Shown here piece after piece: positions 11,901 through 23,900 of a DNA stretch of 64,000 nucleotides. Numbering within the stretch: position 1 is the stretch's first letter; the number at the start of each line of letters is the position of its first letter. The translations under genes were made by a program, and so were the position numbers. This DNA comes from Owenia fusiformis (taxonomy: Eukaryota > Annelida > Polychaeta > Sabellida > Oweniidae), in NCBI GenBank assembly GCA_903813345.2, contig CAIIXF020000008.1, forward strand, positions 13,314,822 to 13,378,821, in the 5' to 3' direction. Below the pieces are notes generated by a model, which searched no databases, was not told the DNA's origin, and saw nothing but the letters and a program-made list of their open reading frames with translations.

Positions 11901-14900
11901 ACATATACTTCAAAATGTTGTAATGACAGAAGTAATGCTAGACATTCCTTTTCTATGGTGGAGTAGTTTTTCTGATGTTTATCAAATTTCTTTGAATAAT
12001 AACACACTGGATGATCAATACCATCCTTTTCTTGTAATAGGACAGCCCCCATTCCTACATCAGAAGCATCTACTTGAATTTTGAATGGCTTGCTAAAATC
12101 AGGTGCAACAAGCACTGGCTGTTCACTTAGTATGGCCTTGATTTTATCAAAGGCTGTATGACATTGCTCAGACCATACATATTTGATGTTTTTCCCGAGT
12201 AAATTGGTCAATGGAAGAGCAATTGAAGAGAAATTTGGACAAAACTTCCTATAAAAGCCAGCCATTCCAAGACTTCTCATTAATTCTTTCTTGTTTGTAG
12301 GAGCTGGGAGTTGTGTAATTGATTCCACTTTGGCACTCACTGGTTTGACCTGTCCTTGACCTACCACATGGCCCAGATATTCAACTGTGGCTTTACAAAA
12401 CTCACTCTTGGCCAAATTGATGGTTAAATTGGCCAGAGAGATTCTTTCAAACAACTTACGCAGCAAACACATGTGTTCATCAAAAGTGTCAGAATAGACG
12501 ATTACATCATCGATGTATACACCAGTGTTTTTGAGATCTGCTAATAAGCTGTTCATCATTCTTTGAAATGTGGCAGGTGCATTTTTCATACCAAATGGCA
12601 TAACCTTAAATTGGTACAAACCATCAGGAGTAACAAAGGCAGATACCTGTTTTGCTCTTTCAGTTAATGGAACCCCTAGGAATCCTTTGAGGAGATCAAA
12701 TTTACTGACATATTTAGCAGTTCCAATTTTGTCAATACAGTCGTCAATTCGTGGTATGGGATAAGAATCGGTCTTTGTTACTCGATTCACCTTGATATAA
12801 TTAACTACTAGCCTACGTCCACCATTTGATTTTGGAACAATGAAAGCAGGTGAACTCCATGGGCTATTGCTCTTTTCAATTATGTCATTTTCTAACATAT
12901 AATTGACCTCAGCTCTCAAATCTTCAGATTTTGATGGATTAACTCTATAAGCATGTTGCTTAATAGGGGTTACATCTTGGACTTCAACATCATGATAAGC
13001 TATAGATGTCTTAGTCGGTACATCAGAGAAGATATCAGTGAACTCATGAATTAATTCTGTGACTTGCTGTTTTTGATCATTTGTCACATGGTGCAATTTA
13101 TGATCTAGATTTGATAATACTTCAGAGTTCTTTAACCTAGACAAACCTTTGATATCTTCATAGTCCAAATCAGTATAAGTGATATCATCTGAATCTTGTA
13201 GATCAGTTTCTTTTACAAGGATAGGTGCCAAAGTGACTACAGGTTTAACTGAGTCATGCTCTTTGTCTGGCTCAAAGTACCTTTTCATCATATTGATGTG
13301 ACACAGTTGTGTTTCTTTGCGCCTATCTGGAGTTTTGACAATATAATTGAGGTCATTGACCTTGGAATCCACTACATAAGGACCAAAGAATTTTGCTTGT
13401 AGCGGATTTGTCTGAAGTGGCAGTAATATAAGAACTTTGTCACCAGGCTGAAATGATCTTTCTTTGACTTTTCTATCGTACCAGGTTTTCATTTTATCTT
13501 GGCTTTTGAGCAAATTTTCTTTGGCTATTTCACAAGCCTTTGATAGGCGCTCTTTAAACCCAGTGACATAGTTCAATAAATTAAACCTTTCAGTTTCTGT
13601 CTAGTGTGTGCCAAAACCCCAGAAAATCACAAAAACCTATGTTGTGGTAGCTTACTATGAAGTGACCCATTATCATTATAGATTGGTCCATCAACTATTC
13701 ATTTTTACTTGTCTGCACTCAAAAAGGTGACACGAAAGGGCTAAACGGCTTGCACCAAGGTGCAACCATCAAAAAGATGAGTTTGATAAAAAAAATTTTT
13801 TTTCAAATAATAGCAATGGGTATACAATAAAGGAGGCAAATTTGATATTGATAAGTATGATAGTCCATTTGCGTGTGGCCATTTTTATAAAAAACAATAA
13901 TTGTGAAGAATTATATATTTCTGACCTGAAAATACCATATTTATTCAAAAGTCATGGTTGTTAATGATAATATTCCTATTTCACCTATTCAATGTTTTCA
14001 AAATATTTTGATTACCATTATATTCATTTTTGGCAAAGTAAATAAATATAGGGCTCACACAAGGATCAACTTTATTTGCAATATTTTCATATTTAGTGAT
14101 GTTTTGAAAAAATATAAGGTTAAACACAATTTTATTTGTTAAATGTTTAACAAAATAAACAGATTGTGTTTATTTCATTGTTTTGACTGAAAATCGCAAT
14201 TCATTGCTCTTCCTCTTAGAACGGCAGGGGATATACAAGTACATAAACAGTCTTAAAAAACGTTGATCCTTGTGTAAGCCCTACACTTATTTACTTTGCC
14301 AGAAACTGATATAATGGTTATTCGGTGGTATGAAAATCATTTCAGAGGTAAAATAGGAAGAATGTCTTTGAACTTGGAATAAAAAGCATTATATGGTTAG
14401 AAATACCCAATTTTTACCATAATTGTTTTTAATAATATAACCATACCCTCATGGACTATCTTTACATTTCAATAACCAATGTGCATTATATTTTGCATGT
14501 TTTACTGCAATTATTTGTAAAAATATTTTTAAATCTTACATTTTTGACTGGAAAGTGAAGAGACAATACTCAAATATACTCATATTATTGGTTATTTCAC
14601 CCAAACAGATTCGGGATTTTTTAGTCCAGGCATATGAAGACACTAGTGTGAATTAAATGGTCATATTATACAATACAATACAATACAATACAATACAATA
14701 CAATACAATACAATACTGATCCAATTCAGAATTACTAGAGAAAGTAACTCTCGTGGCTGTTGATTACTGATTGCAGTCATTAAACTAATGACCTCATATT
14801 TGGATGTCCTCTCTTCCGATATGATTTTACAATTCACTTCAAATTGGCAAAGGACCAGGTATAGTATGGCAAGTGATATCTGATTGTCATATATTTTACC

Positions 14901-17900
14901 ATGACTACTTTCTCAATATAAATATGACATTTCTCAAAAACACAATATGTTATCTTTCAAGAAAATTCAATTCTCAATGATTATAAAAATATCATTCAAA
15001 CAATCTAAAAAACTATGAATGGGGAACCCTTCTCAACATTTTTTGAAATTATTTACTCAACAGAGGTTCTTCTTTTTTATTTGAATTGCATGAAAATATT
15101 ATTCAACAAGTGATCTAAAACTTTTTCATTAGTAGAATTGTAATGAAAGTCTAGTTTTGGAGATATTAATTTTCAATGACCACAATTATGTTGAAAACAA
15201 TGGAAAGTTTGAGTTTTTCCAATGGAAAATAACATGGAACTTATGGTTTTTAACTTTATCGCATTTCAATACCCGTCCCCTTTTCAGAATTTGTTAATTC
15301 ATTAGCGTAGAAGAACTTTTGATATATTCGAATTAAGAAAATATACTTTAGAAAATAAGCCTAATATTTTTCAAAAAGTGACAAGGTGGGGATCTTATCA
15401 ATAATATTTCAGATATATTTTCAAATATTTATATTTTCAATTTCAATTTTTTGATACATTCAAGCAATATTACGAATGTTATTAATAACAGGTGGCACCA
15501 CATTTGATGCTTATACCCGTACATATAGTAGTAAAATCATGTAGTGTATCATTAAGTTGTCAAGTAATCAAACCAGAATGAAATCATAAAAAATAAGTTG
15601 AAAAATAAAGGTTGAGGGGGATTCATGATGTTTTTTTCTTTTCAAGTGAAGAAGTTGGATGATATCATTTTTATCACAGGGAATTTACATAAGAAAAATC
15701 ATATTGTTTTCACAAAAACACGTTCAGCCCCAAAACGTCAAATACTAATTAGATATTGAGCTATGACCTTGAAATGATCTTGATCCATAAACATTGACTC
15801 TCTGGTCATTTTATCATTGGTCATTAAATAGGACTGTAGCCCCACATTTGCCAACAACTTAGATATTGACCTTGAAATGACCTTGAAACCAAGTCACCTA
15901 ATCATTGGTCTCCAAAGGTCACAATTGTTCTCAATTGCCTTTAAACTCCAAATTGCTAGATATTGACCTTGGAAGTCACCCTATCATGAGTCGCTAGGGG
16001 CCACAGCAGATACCAGGGCCTTAATACACCAAATACTTAGATACTGATATTTGACCTTGAAATAACCTTGACCTCAGGTCACACATTCATGATTCACAAA
16101 ACGCCAAATATTTAGATATTGATGACCTCGAAATGATCTTGACCTATAGACCTTGACCCTGACAACAGGTCACCTAATAATCGGTTGTCAAGGGTCAGAA
16201 CCTTGGAAGTCACCCTATCATGAGTCGCTAGGGGCCACAGCAGATACCAGGGCCTTAATACACCAAATACTTAGATACTGATATTTGACCTTGAAATAAC
16301 CTTGACCTCAGGTCACACATTCATGATTCACAAAACGCCAAATATTTAGATATTGATGACCTCGAAATGATCTTGACCTATAGACCTTGACCCTGACAAC
16401 AGGTCACCTAATAATCGGTTGTCAAGGGTCAGAATTGTTCTCAATTGCCTTAAAACACCAAATTGCTAGATATTGACCTTGAAATTACCTACACCCATTC
16501 AGTTGATCTTTACCTCAGGTCACATAATCATCGGTTGTGAAGGGTCACACCATCGGCAAAATGTCTTAAAATGCCAACTATCCAAGATATTGATATTTTA
16601 AACTTGAAATTACCCTGACTTTTGACCTGTGTTGAATACACATTTTATGAACAAAACATAGTACGAAGTTGAAAACTGATCTTTTTGAAATGAAATTGCT
16701 GCTAATGTTTCAAAACTAAGGTATCTTTATTGCAAAAGTACTATTCAAATTGAATAAACCAAAAGAGATAGACTTAAATTATCTAATGTTCCATCAGATT
16801 TAGTAAAATTATAACTCTTAAGTAAATGTTGCAATATATGCTCACACATATCTTGTTGTATATCAATCTAGTGCAACTGCTACAGGTATCACTCTGACAC
16901 GTATCTGTGAACAAATCAAACTTCTTTGATGTTGATGTAATGCAAATTGGTATCTTTTAATATGACGTCCGTAAGATAAACCATCAATACTAGGATTGTC
17001 AAAACTTGCATTAATAAAATCAATTCCCGTCTCATCACTGTCACACCCATTACTACAAGATGATGCCTCTTAGATCACTGTCTGCAAGCTATACACTAAG
17101 TGATGCACTATATGCTCGTAATACTTTTTTTATTCAAAATCAAAAGTCAATGATACTATTCCTATTTTTTATATATCCGAATAACCATTATATATGTTTT
17201 CGACAAAGTAAATAATTGTAGGGCTCACACAAGGATCAACTTTTTGAAGACTTTTTCGTACTGGTGTAGACTCTCCTGCTTGCGAAGCAAGGGCGATGAA
17301 TTGAGATTTTTCTGTCGAAACAGGAAAACAAACATATAATTGTTTTTTCTTCAACAAATAAAAAATAAAATTGAGTTTACCTTCATATTTTTTCAAAACA
17401 TCACTTATATGAAAATGCTATGAACAAAGTTGATCCTTGTGTGAGCCCTATAATTATTTACTTTGTCAAAAACTAATGAAATGGTTATTGGTATATTTAA
17501 AAAACACTGACTATATAAAATAGGAATAATATCCTTGACAACAGTAACTTTTTAATAGAAATCGCATTTTAAGGTCATAAATATCCAATTTTTTACCATA
17601 ATTGTTTTTCATAAAATTACCACACCCGAACGGACTATCATTACACATCAATATCAAATTTGCATCTTATTTTGTATACTTACAAGTATTATTTAAAAAA
17701 ATGTATATTTTTCAAACTCATCTTTTTGACAGTCGCACCTTGGTGCAAGCCGTTTAGCCCTTTCGTGTCACTATTTTGACTGCAGACAAGTAAAAATGAA
17801 TAGATAATAGATCAATCTAAAATGACTATGGGTCAATTCATAGTAAGCTACCACAACATAGGTTTAGCCTAACTAAGCCACTTAGAAAGCAATTTGGCAC

Positions 17901-20900
17901 ACACTAGTCAGCCACTTTTCTTTTAGCAATTTAAGTGGACCACGCACAGAATGACCAAATACTAGCTCAAATGGACTGAACCCTAATGATTCTTGCTTAG
18001 CCTCCCTGGTAGCAAACAGAAGCAAGGGTATGCCCTCATCCCAGTCTTTCTCATATTCAAAACAGAAAGCTCTAATCATGGTCTTAAGCGTCTGATGGTA
18101 ACGCTCAAGAGCTCCTTGAGACTCTGGGTGATAGGCACTTGACTTACACTGTTTGATACCCAAGGTATCCATGACTTGTTGGAATAAGCCTGACATGAAA
18201 TTTGAGCCCTGATCAGACTGGAGATCTTTTGGCAGTCCAACTAAGGTGAAAAATTTGATGAGTGATTTCACTATGTTTTTGGCTTTGATATTTCTAAGTG
18301 GAATCGCTTCTGGAAACCGTGTGGCCATACAAAGAATAGTGAGTAAATATTGATTACCAGATTTTGTTTTTGGTAATGGACCAACACAGTCAATAAGAAC
18401 CTTACTAAATGGTTCATCAAATGCAGGTATAGGGTGTAAAGGAGCAATTGGAATTTTCTGGTTAGGTTTCCCTACCATTTGACATGTGTGGCAAGACCTA
18501 CAATACTCTTGGACATCTTGTTTTAATTTGGGCCAATAGAAATGGTTGAGTATTTTATGGTATGTTTTAGTTACTCCTAAATGACCTGCCATGGGAGAAT
18601 CGTGAGCTAGACTCAAGATTTCCTTATGATACGATTTTGGGACAACAATTTGATGTACAATTGCCCAATCGTCTTCAGAGGAAGCTTCAGGAGGTCTCCA
18701 CTTTCGCATTAATATGCCATCCTTTTTGTAGAAACAAACAGGGACCTTGTCAGCTTCATCAATAGTAAGACATCTTTTATGAAGATCAATGAGTGATGGA
18801 TCATGCTCTTGTTCATAAATTAATATGTGTTTAGAATGAGGATCTTTTTTCAAAGAATCACTATCAGAAATAGAGGATGAAACCTCAGAGCTAGAAGAGG
18901 ATGAAACCTCAGAACAAGGAGGGGATGAAACCTCATGAACACTAGCAGAAGAAGATGAAACTTCATCAGGACTAGCAAGAGCGGGCGAAACCGCATTAAA
19001 ATAGTGATCCTGCTCAGAAGGTGAATCACCTCTGGCAATAGGCTTTTTCAATGAAGAATTTGCCTCAATAGATGACTGCTTGGCTTGAACAGAAGGCTGT
19101 TTCAATGAAGAATGTGCCTTAAAAATAGGATAAGGATCATCTTTAACAAGTGGTGAGTGACATTCATCATCAAACAAGGAGCTTAAAAACCCACTATCAA
19201 AGTCATCTCCCACAGACGAATCCCCGCTATCAGCTAACTTTTTAGCCATAGCCCTAGTAACAGCACAAGCAGGATATATATCAGAGTCCTCTTGGACAGA
19301 ATCCTCAATAGAACAAGGCTGATCAGAAACAATGGGGTCTAATGATACCTTACCCCCAGCTAAATCATTGCCTAAAAGCAATGCGACTCCTTCAACAGGA
19401 AGTTGTGGCCTAACACCAACAATAACTGGCCCTTTGACTAACTCTGATGTGATATGAATACGATGGAGGGGAACTTTAGTAAATCCTAATTCAATGCCTT
19501 GCATCAAAATATGGGTACCTGTGAATGACTCCTCAGATAAAGGAAGGACGCCTTCTAACAACAAAGTCTGAGATGCACCCGTGTCTCTAAGAATCTTAAT
19601 TGGCTTTGAATTGGTACCATCACTTGACAGTGACACAGATCCTTCGGACATGAAAGGCTTATAATCCTCCATAATATCACCATGAGTAGATTTCTCAGTA
19701 TGAGTATATGAATCCCAAACAATGGGCTTTCTTGAAATGGGAACTGTAGCACAACCATTTGAATGAGCAGAACCAGACATCTCTCTTCTATTCTTAATCC
19801 TATAACATTCAGAAATAAGATGACCAGGCTTTTTACAATAGTTACAGGTGACATTTGATGTTGGACCTGACGATTTTGATTGATCTGATTTTGAGCTAAA
19901 ACTCTGTGATGAATTAGACTGGTCTTTTGCTTTGTTTGATGTATTTGATGATGAGGACTGGTTTGATTTTGTATCATATGAAGGTTTGTTACCTTGATAA
20001 CCTCTAAAGTTAGGATTGCCCTTGATAAAACTACCCTTATGAGTAAGAGCATAATCATCAGACAAGGTGGCAGCTTGACTTAAAGTTTCTACCTTGTGTT
20101 CATCTAAATAAGTTCTAATGTGGTATTGAACACAGTTTTTAAATTGTTCTATTAGCATAAGCTCTCTGAGCTTTTTAAACTCTTCAGATACATCCTTTGA
20201 GACAAGCCACCTGTCAAAAAGCTGCTCTTGCTCCCGAGCAAACTCAACATGGGTTTGGTCACTCTGTTTGTGGGCATTTCTAAATTTTTGTCTGTAAGCT
20301 TCTGGTACTAGTTCATAAGCTTTAAGAATTGCATTTTTAACTAGGTCATAATCAGAGCATACTTCTCCTGAGAGAGAGGCAAATATTTCACTTGCTTTAC
20401 CAATGAATACACTCTGGAGCATAACTGGCCATGCAGATTTAGGCCAGTCTAGGCTCTGAGCAACTTTTTCAAAATGTGTAAAGTATTTATCAACATTTTT
20501 CTCTTGAAATTTAGGTACAAATTTGAGAAATTTTGAAGCGTCAAACCTATTTTCAAAATGTTGATGCATAGTAGCATGTTCATCAGTTTTTGATTGAGCT
20601 TCTAATTCAAGTCGTTTTAATTCAACTTCTTTTTCTTTTTGAATTTCTTGTTCTCTCAATCTTATTTCTTTTTCATTTTGTAATCTAAGTTCAATCTCTC
20701 TCATTTCTCTTTCATTTTGCAATTCTTTCTCTCTCAATTCAAGTTCTTTGAGCTTAATAGGATCAGCAGGCTCAACATGCTGGGCTGGCTCCTCAGGCAG
20801 AAGTGATTCTGCTATCAAATATTGAAGTACAAAGTTTTTGATTGTACCTTTATTGTATGAGGTTTTGACTGACAGGCCAACATGTTTTGCAATTGCCAGA

Positions 20901-23900
20901 AGTTCAGTTTTCTTTAAATCATCAAATTCCTCCAAAGAGGGCGCTTCTAAAAATGTCTCAACCTCAAAACTCATTTTCAATTAATTGCTGTCTTCACAAT
21001 TTAAATATACAAATTTTGAATTTTGAATTTTGAAATATTTGAATTTTAGCTTGTTGTAGTTGTATCCCGGACAAGCCCCCAATTTCTGTTACGTTCGAAA
21101 ATAACAGAAAGTAAAAACAGCAATTAAAATATGATAACAATTTATTTATATTTTGAAAACTAAATAATATAACAATAATATAAAGGAGGTTTAATACTTA
21201 AGTGATGTCCAATCAATGATACGGCTTATTCTTGATGTCGATAAATGTCGTTGACGATCCTTGAGAAAGTTCCAGATCACGAAATGTTTCAATAATCGTT
21301 AATAGTTCTCCAATGTTTGTAATAATCCAATAATGTTTGTTGTAATCCTATAATGTTTGTATCCAATAATGTTTGATGATAATCCACAAATGTATATGAT
21401 AATCCGTATATAGTGTGTGTTGTAATATATGTCCATATAAAGTCCTCAGGTTGTATGTTTGTAGTGTTATAAATGTTCCCACAGTAATTATCTGCTAAGA
21501 AGATGTCCTTTTGATAAACTTTGAAATTCTGCTGTCAGCCCAAATCAGCTCTCTCATTATATAGTGCAAAGGCATAGTCCAGATGTTTCAAGAAGTTACG
21601 ATTTCTAGAAAATAACACTGATTGGACATCTTAAGTCACATGATTCAATCTTGATTAAATGATTACAGTTCCAGTACTTTCTAGAAGGCCAAGAGTTAAT
21701 GAGTCATTCAGTTCAGTTATGTTTACAAGATATAATGTCATTGTGACCTTGACTTGACCTAAGATCTCTAATGAAGATCAGTTACAGTATATGCATATTG
21801 ATAAACTAAACTCAATGTGAATATAATAGAATATAATACTGTAACAGTACGGACAGACAGACGGACGGACGCGCCTAGGCCGACAATATGGCCCCACACT
21901 ATGTGGTGGGGACATAAAAAGCTGAACTAATGGAAAGTTCTAAATCCCTATCACCAATCACATAGCATATTTTGCACTATTTCCTTCCATGTAGTCACTA
22001 TTTGCATACTATTGTATAGAGGTATTTCTGAGCATGGCCATGTCTTAGCAATAGAAAGCGCATTACATTGACCATTGGTGTTTCTCTATTTGCTCAATAT
22101 GGGAACATGCTTAAATTAAAAAGGTTTTATCTGTAGCCAGGGACGGCACTTATTTGACACCCTGTATATCCCCTTTGGCTTAAGTTTGCTTTGTTAATAT
22201 TCAAGGTCCTGTCTAGAGCAGCATTGAACTTACTCGAGTTCTGGTATAGTTCTGTAGGGCAACTTTCCAGCCAATAAGTGATACACAAACATGGGGAGTT
22301 TCACTAAAGTAGGATGGGGGAGCACTTCAAAAAGATCCAATTTTGGGGTCATCTTCACAAGATGTAAGGTTTGATCCTTACCCTGAAAATCATCCAAAAC
22401 TATTAATCTTACATATTTTTGGTTTTTCACCTTATTTGGTTATTTTTCTGACCGCTATTTCAAAAATTAGCAGTATGTAGGATGCGACAAATAAGCAAAT
22501 AACCATTTATCATTATACTACCTATAGTATTTACCTTGATATTACATCATATACATACCCTTAAAGTTTTGCTTGAAGAAGCAATTGTTAGCGGAGGAAA
22601 GAAGTCATCACTTCTCCACTGGAATAAAAAAACAACAACTTAAAAGTGATAGATTGTAAACTGGTTATATTAGATTTTAAAACAGGCAATATCTGTAACA
22701 TTGACAGGAAAGATCTAGTCAAAATTATAGTATGGGACGTTAATCGATTTAAAATCATGATGTACATGCACTGGTGAAAACTGAAGTATGGACTATTTAT
22801 CCTGTTACTTTCCTATATATGCTGACAATATTCAGCATATACTTGCTTCGGTCCATTAGCCATCACTTATTTCTCACTCTCAAGCTGATGAATCTATATA
22901 TGGTATGTATGTTGATTTATTCAATGTACCCTGGTATTTGCATGACGACAATGGAGAAAGCTCATGTATGACTCATACTGTTTAATTAATGTATTCCTTC
23001 AGTCATATGAAACACCTTGATGGATAAAGATGTGTATGCCTTACCTTTCCTATTTGCTCAATATCAAAGATGATATTCAGTAGAATCTTCACACCCCTGG
23101 TCCTGCTAAATAAATTATAGTTCATATGTGTGTCAGCTACCTCTCCAAGTATAGCCTGGAATATAAACATGAAACATGAACATGAGAAATAAAACTCCCC
23201 CTAATGCTAAAGCCTGGTATACCACTGAATACGAGGGTTGTCCCAGAAGTAATGCACTATTTACTCTAATCAAAATATCTTCAAAGATCATTCAATTCAC
23301 TGAAAATTTCATGGAAAAATCTTGATAAAGTTAGAGCAAATAGTGCATTACTTCTGGGACAACCCTCATACACATTCTAATACTCAGACCATCTCTGCCT
23401 TACTAAGAAGGCTACAAAGGTATTGTTAAAAGGCTGACATCTTTCACAATGATGAATATACAGGAGTAGGTTTATGTATACTGTTCTTCTTCTTAATTTG
23501 GCGCAACTTGTTTTGTCAGATTTGCTGTTTTGAATATTTAGCGGACTGAAGTTGGCAATCTTTGGCAATTATATTACAATGTACTAATGGTATTAAAATT
23601 ACCAGGGAATTTGGTGGACCTTTAAAATTTGGCTGATCTGCCAAATTAAAATGGCCACCAAATTAAGTAAAAGTATAGTAATGCCGGACTGTGCCCCAAC
23701 CCCCTTCCTCCCTCATCTGAAATACGGACTTTCAATTCACTATACCTTTATATGGTGATAAGCAGAAAATGAAACAGTTTACCTTTAGCATAGGACCAGC
23801 AATGAGTAAAAATGTCTGAGTTCTCCCGAGGCTGAAGATGCTCTCTTCTGTGATGCAACAATTGATAAGATATGTAAGGAACTGCTTTTGCTTGAAGTCT

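Larger units (their letters stand above)
13604..17904. mobile_element. Long-inverted-repeat DNA element, about 4.3 kb, nested in the LTR element
   Basis: Ends are GTGTGTGCCAAA and TTTGGCACACAC, flanked by TA (or CTAG, which is palindromic and so ambiguous). Inside, arms of about 200 bp mirror each other: AACCTATGTTGTGGTAGCTT and GGTGACACGAAAGGGCTAAA face complements near 17850 and 17760. A second block, GGGCTCACACAAGGATCAACTTT, occurs at 14051 and 17221 with complements at 14263 and 17428. No transposase or other coding region is seen, so it is non-autonomous. The Tc1/mariner or other superfamily is not fixed. Confidence 0.75.
10672..21846 (-). mobile_element. Gmr1-like Ty3/Gypsy LTR retrotransposon (fossil), with a nested insertion
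   Basis: Complete in outline: two 760-bp LTRs with TGTTAC...GTAACA ends, a tRNA-Pro-type primer-binding site, a polypurine tract, and the 4-bp target duplication GTAC on both sides. Coding order on the minus strand is Gag, protease, integrase, then reverse transcriptase and RNase H. Integrase before RT, in an element whose RT is Ty3-like, defines the Gmr1-like group described from fish and other deuterostomes and later more widely. The LTRs show no difference by eye, so insertion was recent. It is broken by at least one large event, the 4.3-kb insertion at 13604-17904; otherwise it looks near-whole. Confidence 0.9.

Noticed and set aside
18850-20058. Open stretches of 62 and 167 codons on the minus strand
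   Set aside because: Out-of-frame shadows of the Gag-protease-integrase region.
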